DNA from: Acorus gramineus | Lineage: Eukaryota > Streptophyta > Magnoliopsida > Acorales > Acoraceae | DNA: 64,000 nucleotides | Assembly: GCA_030737835.1 (NCBI GenBank) | Contig: CM060853.1 | Span: 13,552,000 to 13,615,999 of the forward strand | Direction: 5' to 3' | Shown here: piece by piece, positions 1 to 10,869 of the stretch | How the letters are laid out: every line of letters starts with the position of its first letter | Position numbering within the stretch: the stretch's first letter is position 1 | Program-made: the position numbers and the translations under genes | Notes under the pieces: generated by a model | Databases searched by the model: none | What the model saw: only the letters and a program-made list of their open reading frames with translations | What the model was told of the DNA's origin: nothing

Positions 1-249
1 AGGCTGTTGGTCACCCTTGGTCCACCGATAGTTTCTCCCCACTCCGTAGGCCGCTTGGTCACTCCCACATTCAGCACAGTCCGTCCCAAATCAGGAGGTG
101 CCTACTGATGGGAGCCCTCCACGGGACAGCCTTTCTAACGCCGGGGTAGTCTCTAAACGGATCCAACGAAGGGAACAGAACAGCCTACCCATACGCATAT
201 GATCCACTCGGATCCGCCGACATCACATCTCAACAACTCTAATGTCTTG

Positions 250-425
250 AATTCATCAGAATTCCTCCAGGGCGCATAACCAAGATGCGGGGAAACATAT
301 ATTATAACAACAGGGTTATAATATTCTCTACAATGGCATGAATTCATCAGAATTCCTCCAGGGCGCATAACTAAGATGCGGGGAAGCATATATCATAACC
401 CCAAGGTTATAATATTCTCTAAGGC
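250..425. repeat. 91-bp tandem duplication
   Basis: Two adjacent copies of a unit of about 91 bp. ATTCATCAGAATTCCTCCAG starts at 251 and again at 342, followed each time by GGGCGCATAAC and AAGATGCGGGGAA. The copies differ by a few substitutions and small indels. It lies inside the retroelement-like region and has no visible function. Confidence 0.8.
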
Positions 426-919
426 ATGCTTACAACAATATAATAACATCATCCCATCATAATTTAAATAAATTAAACTAAATGGGAGCATGCATAGGTT
501 CAGGGCTAGGTGTCTAGGCATGCATAGGCCGCTATACATGGAATAAGGGTGCGTATCCCTAGCATACAAGGTCTAAGGTGGCATGGATACATCATATCGA
601 TCATGCATAGATCAAGGCTTTTTAAGTACATGACCCGGTGCCCAGGCATGTACGACCTCTATACACGATACATGGATGTATATCCCTAGCATGCAAAACA
701 TCTACATATTAATTAGGGGAACCCCTCGATGCGCGACGCGCGTCTACGCGGGTCGAGCGCATCCCTAGAGAGGGGGGGGGGGACTGGAATCAAACCACTC
801 ACCTTTCGATCCGGGACCTCGCGCATCCCATCCGACGAGATCTGCAAGGTAGGGGCATCGAACAGGGTGAGAAACAACACAATTTACATAGAAAAATGAT
901 TAGAAATACCCAAAACTCG

Positions 920-1410
920 GATAAGCATGCATACGGGCTCGCACGCATGCGAGCACGCGCGTACGCACGCGAGTCCGAGTGCCCCGACACCTACCCGAAC
1001 CTTCGGGCAGCCATAAGCATGGCCCCCCGCATGCGCACGCACGAATGCGCACGCACGCACACACCCCGGCATCATCGGCGCACTGCCGCGCGCCTGCCCG
1101 CGCGCCCAGACGCGCACCCGCACGCTCGCGCGCGCCCACGCGCACCGCGCGTTCAGCCCGCGCCCCCCGGGCAGCACCCCGCGCACTGCCCCAGCACGCC
1201 CCAGCATGCCCCAGCACGCCCCAGCACGCGCACGCACGCGCACGCACCCGCGCGCGCGCACTGGTCCCACCAGCCCAGCGCCCTGCCCGCGCTGGCACCC
1301 CGCTCACGCCTGCACCCGCGCGCACACCGCGCACTCGCGCGCACGCGCCCGCGCGCCCGACTGCGCGCGCCCGCGCGCGCGCCCGCGCGCAAACGACGCC
1401 CAGCTCGCGC
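920..1410. repeat. Extreme GC/CpG-rich alternating purine-pyrimidine block
   Basis: About 490 bp made largely of CGCACG, CGCGCG and GCACGC steps in an otherwise AT-rich region. The lack of A/T-rich stop codons leaves frames open on both strands, so the ORFs here are composition artefacts. The alternating CG/CA steps are the kind of sequence that can adopt Z-DNA, and the many CpGs suggest the block is not an old methylated sequence that has decayed. Confidence 0.8.
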
Positions 1411-3226
1411 CCAAGCCATTCTAACCCCATTTTAACCCTTCCAAAACCCTCCCACACACCCCAACCCACCTATCCACCATGCATGACCTTCCCAACACCC
1501 CTTAAGCCAAGAAAAATCAAGAAAAGGGAGGGGAGGAGCTCACCTTGGAGGGGGAACAAAGGGGAGATTCGGGGGCCCTCGACGCACCCGCGACCACCTC
1601 AACCACCACCACCGCCTCCACCACCCCGGGCCTCTCCTCAGCCTCCACTTCAGCCAAAAATCAGGGGGAGGAAAGCATGGAAAAGGGAGCTAGAGATAGA
1701 GGGGAACAAACAACATCAACACAAGAACCAACCTCTCTTCTTCCTTCACCTCATCCTTCACTTCATCTCTTTGGGAAAAATCATCAAACACTTGGGGGGC
1801 TTGAAGAGGTGAAAGAGAGAGCCTCAGATGAAGTCGTTGACGAGGGAGTGAGAGGGGAAGAGAGAGAGAGAGATATTTATCAAATATCTTAAGGGAAATG
1901 ACATAGACACCCTTTCACTCGAAATTCTGCGCAAGCTCCACTGAAACAGCCATAACTTCCTCGATATAGCTCCGAATGGCTCAATTCCAAAACCGGTGGA
2001 AAGCTAAGAAGATTATCTACAACTTTCATGTTTATGACATGATCAAATAACCTATCTAGCTATTCCGAATTTAGAGCCAAACACAGAGCAGGGCTGCAGC
2101 CAGAATTTCCATCCCCGGGGTATACTTGGAAGAATACCCATAACTTTTACTACAAGAATCCAGTTGATCTAATTCCACTTCCAAACGAAAGCTAACTCAA
2201 AACTGGACGTCTCATAATAAAATCAGAATTTAATCACTCCATCTTGGATTTTTACAAAATCAAATCCAAACGGCAAATTGGAAATACATAACTTACGAAA
2301 AAATTTATGTACCCAAAATTCTCAAATAGAGCACTCCAAATGACACAGGCACAACATCATATTCACGACACTTTTAAAATTTAATTGATTAATATTATTA
2401 TAGTAAATTAGTCAGATTTGTAGTTGACTTTAAGATGATTACTGATTTTACATGGATATTTTTCAATTTTTATAAGTTTTCAATAAGTGATATTGATTTT
2501 TCTCCTTATTTTCTTTTTATTGTTGGTGAGTACGAAACTATGAATAGCTTAAGAATTTTTAAGAAAAATTAGAGGTATTTTTATCTTCACAAAGATTAAA
2601 TTGAATTTTTCAAATTTTATATAAAAATATTTATTTAAATTTTATTTATTAAAACAATATAATTTAGGGACTAAATCTGTTCTTTCCGGGTATCTGTGTT
2701 AATTTTTTAATTACTAAAATCGATTCATGAAAGAGTTATGTCAATTGTTTCTTCTAAAATTAACTAACTAAAATTATATAAAAACCAACCTCACGGTCCT
2801 CAGCCCGACCCCCCCAAACGGAAGAACAGAAATAAAGAACAGAAATAAAGAACAAAAACAAAAATCCCGTCTTTCTTTCCCACCCGAAGCGGCGAGGCCC
2901 TCTTCCCGGCACCCAACACTACGTCCCCTCTCATATTCGACAGCGATGACCCCCTCTCTATAACCCTAGGTTTCATATTTCTACTTTAATCTTTTCCTTC
3001 AATCTAGGGTTTCAGATTTTGATAGATGCAGTTCTATGGTTTATGTGAATTTTATTTTATTGAATGTTATTTGTGATACTTATGTAATGTTGGTTGATAA
3101 ACGGTTGATGTTTATATGGAGATCTAGATTTGTTTTTTTAGCTGTTCATATGCAGATCTAGATTTATGTAAGGCTGATGTTTTTTTAGATGTTTAAACTT
3201 AAAATATTATCTAGAATGTATGTTAT

Positions 3227-4084
3227 TTTTTTTTAGAGCGCAGCTATCCCCCCACCAAGCATTTCCCTTAATCCACCATTAAAAAAAAAAAAAAATGTTT
3301 GGCTGTTCTCACCAATCCAGGTCGATCGAACTTGGTCGCTATTTCAAGTTTTGGACGATCGGACTTAGTCGCCATTTCAGGTTTTGGGCGACCGAAATTA
3401 GTGGAACAAGATCCAGAATTATATCTACCTATCCTTTGTAAACAAATAAATTTTTGAGTTTATCCATCATATTCTACATTTATTCTTTAATCCAAACAAC
3501 AGATAAGGAACTGAAAAAAATGTAAGTAGGTATACTTTCAATTAATTTAAATTTTTATAGAAAAATATCTTATTAGACAAATATATATCATTTTTAAGTT
3601 TTTTTTAAATTCGTAGTTAAGTAGATTCTTTGTTTGAAAACAAAAAAACATACCAGTTGATCCAAACACATTTTATATTTGGCTTTTGAAAATTTGTCCG
3701 TCACTTATGGAAAAAAAATTGTTCTTATGTTCTACATTTAAGAATAATGATTGATTCTCCCTACATTACAACTCAAACTTGGAGTGGCATGAAGGATCCT
3801 AGGAGAATATACGTCATGTGATTAGGTTTCCAAAAAAAAATTATAAACTTTATCACAAACCCTGTTCGACCAAGTTCGGTCGCCCGAAACCTGAAATAGC
3901 GACCAAGTTAGGTCGCCTAAAATATAAAATGACGACTAAGTTCGGTCGCCCAAAACTTAAAGTGACGACCAAGTTTGGTTGAACTGGTCGAATCGGTGGG
4001 AACAGAAAAAACACCGTTTTTTTTTTTTTTTGATTGGTGGGTTAAGGAAAATGCTTGGTGGGGATAGACGCGCCCTTTTTTTTA
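3227..4084. mobile_element. Mutator-like non-autonomous element, 840 bp, with 9-bp target-site duplication
   Basis: The element spans 3,236-4,075 and is flanked by identical 9-bp duplications (TTTTTTTTA at 3,227-3,235 and 4,076-4,084). The terminal inverted repeats are long: GAGCGCAGCTATCCCC on the left against GGGCGCGTCTATCCCC read inward from the right, followed by matching blocks for well over 150 bp. Inside each repeat are tandem units of about 33 bp built around ACTTGGTCGC and TTTTGGGCGACCG. There is no coding capacity. Long inverted repeats plus a 9-bp duplication are typical of Mutator superfamily derivatives. The poly(T) target makes the duplication less decisive than it would be elsewhere. 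It lies in what would be the 5' untranslated intron of the F-box gene. Confidence 0.8.
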
Positions 4085-4820
4085 TTGGTAGTTAAAAATT
4101 GTATTGCTATTAAAACAAATAACCACACTGCAAAGTGGTCAAGAAAGGGTTTCAAATATTCGTGAAATCATAGTGTGTTTTGTCCTTCTAAAATTTGTCT
4201 TTCAAAATTTTTCTTATTGTTTTGTTTCTTTTGCAGTTATTGCTAGAAGTGTTTGCTTATGCTAATTCTTATCTCTGTTCTACTGGGTTTTACATTTCAA
4301 AATTGGAATCCTTGTTCAATCATACAATGTATTCACTCAACTCTGCTCCTCTGTTTTATCTAATGAAATCTTTATTATGTTTAACATAGCGACACAACTT
4401 TTAAATTTATATGACTTGTTAAAAATTAGCAATTATCTGGTATACAGCCATCTAATAACCCAGTTTCTATTGTCAATTTCTCTCTCAAATGCTGAGTTTT
4501 GTTTGCAACTGTGAGCAAACAAACAAAGACTTGGGGCAGAAAAAGTGAATGTCTTTTTATAGTCCTCGTGTTTGATTTTAATAAAGTACATCCATAATCG
4601 AATCCCATTTCAGTAGTCTAGCACCCCATTCAGTTCAATATTCCAAAATATTTTTTTACTTAAATATGTACATTAGCTTCCATTTTGCAGGAAGAAAGGA
4701 GGACCAAGGAGGGGAGAATAGACTGAAAGCTTCACTGTGGCAGATTTTCCTGTTTTTGTGCTCAAGAAAATTGTTCCTCGACAGTTGTGAGAAGAAGTTT
4801 AGTTGAAATCGAACAGACAT
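4084..4820 (+). other. Probable 5' untranslated intron and exon of the F-box gene
   Basis: The sequence between the Mutator-like element and the ATG is conserved in the inverted paralogue. CAAAATGGAAGC in the paralogue mirrors the acceptor region CATTTTGCAG at about 4,680-4,689. From 4,690 the sequence is purine-rich and leads without an intron to the start codon. I infer a leader exon near 2,945-3,015, an intron that holds the transposon, and a second leader exon from 4,690. Transcript evidence would be needed to fix these ends. Confidence 0.45.
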
Positions 4821-6206
4821 ATGCCAGCCTACTTTTTTTTTCTTTTCCTTTTCTTTCCCTGTATCTTCTGTCTGACCATGCGCCTTTGTGGGATGTTTAA
4901 GAAGCTGAGAGGGAGAAGGAGAGAGGAGCAGGAGATGTTGGAGAGATCAGTCCATGGCCATTGTAGTGTGGTCACCAAGTCAAGTCAGCCGCTTCAAGAT
5001 AAAAATAATAACGAGATTATCAGTGTGGTCACCAAGTCAAATCAACTTCTTCAAGATGGAAAACAGTACGAGATTAGTAGTGTGGCCACCAAGTCAAAAC
5101 AGCCGCTTCATAATGGAGAATTACAAGATGCTGGCGTAAGGGAATTACCAAACTGGTGTGACCTCCCAGATCTTGTTCTCTTATCTATCTTGAAGCGGCT
5201 TACGAGCCTTGGTGATTTCTTTGCTTTTGGTCGTGTATGCAAAGGGTGGAGGTTGGTTTCAGAGTTCATGAAGAGGGAATACATGGCAACTCAACCTCCT
5301 CTGTTGTGTGGAAGTACCTCTCATCGTGACTTCTATAGTTGGAAGGAGGAGAAATTATATAAAAAGGATCAACCTGCACTAAAGGGTGGAATGATCCTTG
5401 GGTTTTCTCATGGATTTTTGATATTGTTGCACGAGTCTGACCAAAGATTTATTTCTTTAGTGAATCCTGTCCCTGAAAAAAGATTTATTTCTTTAGTGAA
5501 TCCTATCACTGGGGTTGAGATTATGGCAAACTTCCCCCTGCTCCCTGAATGTCTTAATTCCAGATATGTTCTTAGTCATGCAAGTCTGATGTCCCCACCC
5601 ACATCTCCTGATTGCCTGCTCTTGCTTTCCGATCTCAATTTCATTTTCCTCTGTCGTCCAGGAGATCTGAAGTGGGCTGTCTATCCAAGAGATTACGGGA
5701 GGAGTGTGATCTTGTGTGAGATCTTTTTCAAAGGGAAGGTTTATGCTCTGAACGATAGAGGACATATCTTGATATATGATCCTTCTCATCCTCCAAAATT
5801 TACCTTTTTAAGGGCAAAAAACAATCTGTTGTCAGATTCCATATGTCGGAGTAGTACACGGCTTGCCGATTGTGGTGGAGAACTCTTTGCTATCCAATGT
5901 TTTGAATATTCCAATCGTCGTAAGAAAGTAAAGTTTGTCGTCCATAGGTTTGATTTCATGACATGCGAGTGGGTGAGGCTGAATAACCTAGGGAATAATG
6001 TGTTGTTTCTGGATTCGTGTCGGGGTGCTTTTTGGGATGATGCAGATAACTGGGGAGGTAGTGGGAACTGCATCTACTATTTACCTAATACTTCGAATGA
6101 AGAAAAGTTTTCTGTTTTTCACATGAAGGGTGGAAGGGTCGAGGACATCTTCTACCCCGGACCTTGTTTTTCATCGTGTTGGGTATTCCCAAGGCTTTGT
6201 TGTTAA
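4821..6206 (+). CDS. F-box protein with DUF295-type C-terminal domain and N-terminal hydrophobic anchor
   Basis: A single coding exon of 461 codons. The ATG at 4,821 is chosen because the paralogue starts at the same aligned residue; an intron acceptor (TTTTGCAG) at about 4,689 indicates an upstream untranslated exon. Order of parts: a hydrophobic stretch (residues about 3-25) followed by basic KKLRGRRREE; three repeats of about 18 residues beginning SVVTKS (about 50-105); an F-box (about 110-155, starting NWCDLPDLVL); then a long domain ending WVFPRLCC, the pattern of plant DUF295 F-box proteins. Family members normally bind Skp1 through the F-box and act as substrate adaptors of SCF ubiquitin ligases. 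A membrane anchor at the N-terminus is unusual for them. A 36-bp in-frame duplication (5,445 and 5,481; FISLVNP twice) is absent from the paralogue. The substrate is unknown. Confidence 0.85.
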   Translation: MPAYFFFLFLFFPCIFCLTMRLCGMFKKLRGRRREEQEMLERSVHGHCSVVTKSSQPLQDKNNNEIISVVTKSNQLLQDGKQYEISSVATKSKQPLHNGELQDAGVRELPNWCDLPDLVLLSILKRLTSLGDFFAFGRVCKGWRLVSEFMKREYMATQPPLLCGSTSHRDFYSWKEEKLYKKDQPALKGGMILGFSHGFLILLHESDQRFISLVNPVPEKRFISLVNPITGVEIMANFPLLPECLNSRYVLSHASLMSPPTSPDCLLLLSDLNFIFLCRPGDLKWAVYPRDYGRSVILCEIFFKGKVYALNDRGHILIYDPSHPPKFTFLRAKNNLLSDSICRSSTRLADCGGELFAIQCFEYSNRRKKVKFVVHRFDFMTCEWVRLNNLGNNVLFLDSCRGAFWDDADNWGGSGNCIYYLPNTSNEEKFSVFHMKGGRVEDIFYPGPCFSSCWVFPRLCC

Positions 6207-6419
6207 ACGTTTCTAGTGTCTGTGAGCAATGCCTAACAAGCTAGTAAAGGTGGCCTTTCACCTGTAGTATATTATTATTGAATTAATTATGTTTCTGATT
6301 ATGTGATGGAAACATCAAACTACTTTTTCTTCTCCCATTTTATATCTATGCATGCAGTGTTTGTTTCTTGTGTTTTTAGTTCAATAGTTGATGTTTAATT
6401 GAACAAGTTTCTTCCTGCC

Positions 6420-9400
6420 TCAAATATTACTATGCAATTGATGGTATGCGAAATTTTATTTCAGTTTCACTTTATTTTCATTTATCATCACAGGCATAGA
6501 TTATCTACAATCATATCACATAGAAAATTAAAATAATGTCTTACTAATGTCAATAGCTAGTAATAACTATTAATTATTCGCTTTGAATTTTATTCTGCTT
6601 TGTTGTTGCTTGGTTGAATATGTCTTATTTCAACTGAAAAACAGAAGTAAGGTTGTCAATGTTGTTTGGGAAACTGGAACATACTTATTTCATCTGCGGC
6701 CTAGTTATTTTAGCTTAATTTGATGTTAATAATCCTTTTAGGGATAAGATTTTATGCTATCAAAACCTTTTATACCACCATCTGTTCTAAAAACAAAGGT
6801 CCTATTTCATTTTGAAGTTTACTTCTATTTGGTAGAGATTTTTTTTTCAGAATACAGTAAAGAATTTAAAGTTCATTGTCTTCTACAAGTCAAGACAAGT
6901 GTTAGTTATTGTGGTTATATTCAAATGAATTATAGACCCATAATTGTTTGTTTATTCTGTTACTTTATTCAACTGTTTATTGAAAAAATAGTACATCGGA
7001 ATTTCTTTTACAGCTGGAGTTGTTGTGTGCTTGACTTTGAATTCAGGACATTTTTGCTGTCTTGGTCCTATTTAATTTTTACATCCGTCTGTTATGCTGC
7101 TTTTACATTCAGCGGCTCAAGCAGAGCAAATATACACAGAGAGAGCGTGTTGATACACGTTGTCTATTTTATAGCTTGTTTTGTAGTCTTGTACACTATG
7201 ATAATGTAGTATATACTGTATTATCACAAGTGTATGAGATTCTATCATAGTGTATGACTTAAATTTTTTTTTCATTTTATTTTGTCATGAAAAAAAATAC
7301 ATTAATATATTTCAGTATATTCTTTATTTCATATAATAACATGCATTTTAAAGGGTGAGTGTATAATTGTTTTTTTAAAAAAGAAGAAGATGGACTGTAA
7401 TAGGAGTTGCCTGTATCTTTTTTCATTACTAGTTAATGCACACGTGCGATACACATGAATAATTATGAATATTATTTGAAATTATTATTTTTTAATTAAA
7501 GATTGAAGTTAATATTATATTGTTAATATATACACACACACACGCAAATGTATATCTTATAAGGGAAAAACTACTTGAATAAGTGAAAGAATTCAATAGA
7601 TACATAATATTAATAATCGTGATATAAAAATAAGAATATCAAGACATTTCTATTTTTATGCTCATGACAATATTAATAAATGTATATATATGTGAACATA
7701 AGTATAAATATTATTTGTGACATTAATTTTTTTTATTATTAGAATATGTGTTAAAATCATATCTTGAATAAAAACATAATTATAAATATTATAATATTAA
7801 TAACATAAAAAATTCATTATGAGCAATTCAAAAACAAATCTCAGAACAATTGGTAAATTTAAAATAAATTTAAATTCATTATATCGCATATTCATTTAAT
7901 AAAAAATTAATTAAATCTATATGTTTAAATTTGAATTCCTAAATTTCACATATAATTTCAATTTTTTCAAATATAAAATAAAATTAATAATATAATTTGA
8001 CACAGAAAAAAATTTGTATTTGGAACTTAAGTCCGTTTGGATATGAGTTTATGTAGATTCGGCGTTTGAAAAGCTAAAAATTCTGAAACTCAAATCCAAA
8101 CACATTTTTAGCTTTTAGTTTTTCAAATCACAATGTTTTTTTTGTAGACTAAAAAATCTTGTGGTTGAAAATCTGATAAAAACATAGCTTTTCAAAAGCA
8201 AAGTTTGAAACATAAGATTTTAAGAATCTTAGAATTTCAATCTCACATCCAAACACACCCTTGGATTAAAGAGAAGATACATACATTTTTTTGTACAATT
8301 ATTTAAATCAATTTTAACAAATGGATGTATATTTTGAAATATTTATGTCTAAGAAAATTTAAATAATATCAATTATCATTTAAAAAAATTAATTTATTTC
8401 CCCATAATTTAATCATTTAAAATTAAATTTTTTCATCTATTTTAATTTATCCTTATGAAAATCTAAACATATATTATTTATTTTGAATCATAATTTTCTC
8501 TTTAAGTTTAATTTAAACTTATTCAATACAAATAATATTAAAATTATCTATCTAAATTAAATTATCTATCTCAACATGCTAATCTTATCTATTTCAATTT
8601 AATATATGGATATTATCATATAATATATTATTTTATATTATCAATTTTAAATTAATTTGCATTATTCCAAAGGTTTATTACTTGTTTGTCTCACAAAAAA
8701 AAATTTGACTGTCCGGTGGAAACTGATTTAGCTAAAGAAAAAGCTTTTACCACGGCAAAATATCCCATTTTCTTCCAAAAATTTTTATGAATACTTTCTT
8801 CTTTTTTTATATAGAAGTACATTTTTTTGGAACAGCCATTAAAAAATAAAGAAGCAACCTTTGGTCCGGCTTTTATTACAATTTTTTTTTGGATGTGGCG
8901 TTTGATCTTGAATTATTTTACATTGGCTTAGGTTGTGTAACATTCGAAAGTTAGTTATATTTCAAACTATTATTTTAGACTTATATACATTATTTTTCAA
9001 AAGTGTGACATGTTAATCTAATATAAACATGCATTATATCTTAAACTCAGGAACCACGGCAAATACATTTGTGGAATGTAACTGACTTTTAATTGTTATG
9101 TATAATAAAAATCAGTTACATTTACAAATGTAACTGCTTTTTAATGTAATTTATTGTTGAAATTAAATTATATTTTATAAATGTAACTGACTTTTATTTT
9201 GAACTCTTGTTTTATGCCGTGATTTGTATTTCATTTCTGCATTCATCAAAAAATATTTTACATCCATCGTAAATACTTCTTCTGATGATTATAATTAAAT
9301 AATCATCAAATTAACAACAATGTTCAAAAATAAAAAATAAAAACTTTGATTATTCTGGTTGAATGAGAGGTCGCAAATAAAAAATTCATTTTTTTAGTGT

Positions 9401-9898
9401 TTTTGAATAAATGAGTTTTTTTTAATGATTTTGTTTTTTCAATTGTTCTTAAACCCTAGAGAATTCTAATTTCGATCTTGTTTTTAATGGTTTTTTTTTT
9501 TTCCATTGGTTTTGAAAAAATTGGTTCACAAATAGAAGATGTTGGTATGTTTTTTTTTTAAAATGGGGATGGATTTAATAAGAGAGGAAAATGTAGGATT
9601 TAAATGAGGATAATATTGTATTTTAAATTTTAAATTTTTTTTAAAAGTTAAATAAACAACTAATGAGACAGCGACACCTCCCATTAGTGTTCTGTGCCCC
9701 CCGAAAAAGAGTTGGTGAATGTTTACTCTCTCTCATTTTGAAATTTATAATTTGAATTTAGTAATGAAATCAAATAACAAACATCTACCTTTCTTTAAAT
9801 AAAAAAAAAACAAAAAACCAACCATTCATTACCAATTAATATTAAAACATTTATGGAATCCCTCATTTGACCACAGCAAGCTCCATTCTCTTAAATAC
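6420..9898. other. AT-rich intergenic sequence, no gene
   Basis: Very AT-rich, with poly(A/T) runs and no credible open frame. Two pieces look like small transposon remains. One is at 8,030-8,266, where GTTTGGATATGAG near the left edge mirrors CTCACATCCAAAC at the right edge. The other is at about 9,050-9,225, with inverted copies of AATGTAACTG-like words and ACGGCA/TGCCGT near the edges. Neither has a target-site duplication that I can defend. A near-palindrome at 7,193-7,236 is listed separately. Confidence 0.6.
7193..7236. repeat. Near-palindrome, member of a dispersed family
   Basis: ACACTATGATAATGTAG is followed by ATATACTGTATTATCAC, an imperfect inverted repeat. The same word pattern recurs as a much better palindrome at 56,873-56,914 and in degraded form around 33,425-33,600. 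Downstream of the 7.2-kb and 33.5-kb copies there is also a shared GTATAATT, T-run, AAAAAAGAA block. Confidence 0.6.
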
Positions 9899-10491
9899 TA
9901 TATATATATATATATATATATATAGGCGAGCGATGGGGTGCGACCGTGCGCACGGTGCACCCCATCGTGCGCCCCGTCGACTCGTCCGTCCGATCGATGG
10001 ACCTCGATCGGACGGTCGATATTTTTTAAAAAAAAAACAAAAAAAAACGTGTCGTCGCTGTCTCTCTCACGCTCTCTCTCCTCTCTCGCTGTCTCTCACA
10101 TCACATCAAAAAAAAAAAAAAAACCAGTCGACGATCGCGACGACCGAGACCAGGGGGCGACGTCGACGGGGGTCAACGGGGTCGACGGGGGTGACGGGGG
10201 TCGCGGTCCGTGCAGTCGGTCGCCGGGCGACGTCGACGGGGGTCAACGGGGGCGACGGGGGTCGCGGTCCGTGCAGTCGGTCGCGGTCGTCGTCGACGGG
10301 GGTCGAGGGGGTCGGAAGGGCGTCGTCGGCAGGGGGTCGAGGGGGTCGGAAGGGGGTCGTCAGCAGGGGGTCGAGGGGGTCGGAAGGGGGTCGGAAGGGC
10401 GTCGTCGGCAGGGGGTCACGGTCGTCGTCGACGGGGGTCGGTAGTGGTTTCGAGAGAGAGAGACAGCGAGAGATCGAGAGAGAGAGAGATG

Positions 10492-10527
<36 letters not shown>

Positions 10528-10757
10528 GCGAGAGAGAGAGAGAGATTTCGAGAGAGAGAGAGAGAGAGCGAGAGACTTCGAGAGATTTCGAGAGGGAGAG
10601 AGAGACAGGGAGAGAGAGACGGCGTGAGAGAGAGACAGCTGTCGACAGGGTTTTTTTTTTTTTCTTTTTTTTTTTTTAAATAACGTCGACCGTGCGATCG
10701 ACGAGTACGTCGATCGCACGGTCGACGAGGGGGGCGCACGGGCGCACCCCATCGCCC

Positions 10758-10813
<56 letters not shown>
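9899..10813. mobile_element. GC-rich foldback element inserted in a (TA)n microsatellite
   Basis: An 836-bp GC-rich body (9,925-10,760) is bounded on both sides by pure (TA)n (9,899-9,924 and 10,761-10,813). The ends are inverted: GGCGAGCGATGGGGTGCG on the left and GGGGGGCGATGGGGTGCG read inward from the right. Next come G/C-rich hairpins, then A/T homopolymers, then CT-rich sequence on the left mirrored by a long (GA)n tract on the right. The right subterminal hairpin is perfect (GTCGACCGTGCGATCGACG at 10,685-10,703 and its complement at 10,708-10,726, 4-nt loop). The left one has an 11-bp stem (9,987-9,997 and 10,004-10,014). There is no coding capacity. TA-repeat targeting resembles the published rice Micron elements, but I cannot test homology. 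Confidence 0.75.
10145..10440 (+). repeat. G-rich minisatellite core of the foldback element
   Basis: An irregular array of GGGGGTCGA, GGGGGTCGGAA and GACGTCGACGG words, strongly G-rich on the plus strand. Runs of four to five Gs recur every 4-10 bases, so many G-quadruplex matches exist on the plus strand. Open frames through it (9,867-10,683) are made of low-complexity Arg/Gly/Ser sequence and are not called as genes. Confidence 0.75.
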
Positions 10814-10816
<3 letters not shown>

Positions 10817-10869
10817 AAACGAAAATAAAGAGTGAAACAATTCACACTTCACTAATTGAGTAATACTAT

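Larger units (their letters stand above)
1..2400 (-). repeat. LTR-retroelement-like debris
   Basis: No gene is visible here. The stretch around 1,895-2,110, read on the minus strand, has the style of leader or LTR sequence of plant Ty3-gypsy elements, and minus-strand (CT)n-rich sequence lies next to it at 1,800-1,880. The assignment rests on general resemblance: I see no LTR ends, primer site or coding domain. Long open frames between 880 and 1,890 on both strands come from GC-rich low-complexity sequence and are not called as genes. Confidence 0.35.
2940..6415 (+). repeat. Left arm of an inverted duplication carrying the F-box gene
   Basis: This arm matches the reverse complement of 10,870-13,880. 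Matching landmarks are the pyrimidine-rich 5' leader at 2,945-3,015 (against 13,880-13,790), the intron piece around 4,130-4,160, the block at 4,430-4,510 (against about 12,930-12,840), the whole coding region, and the 3' flank to about 6,410 (against about 10,870). The Mutator-like element at 3,236-4,075 is inside this arm; I see no counterpart in the other arm. The two genes are convergent, about 4.9 kb apart. Confidence 0.8.

Noticed and set aside
884..1812. Long overlapping open frames on both strands (up to 277 residues).
   Set aside because: They arise from GC-rich CGCACG sequence lacking stop codons; the translations are Arg/Ala/Pro/His low complexity with no domain.
9867..10845. Long frames rich in Arg/Glu (plus strand) and Ser/Leu (minus strand).
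   Set aside because: They read through (GA)n and GGGGGTCG repeats of the foldback element; no start context, no domain.
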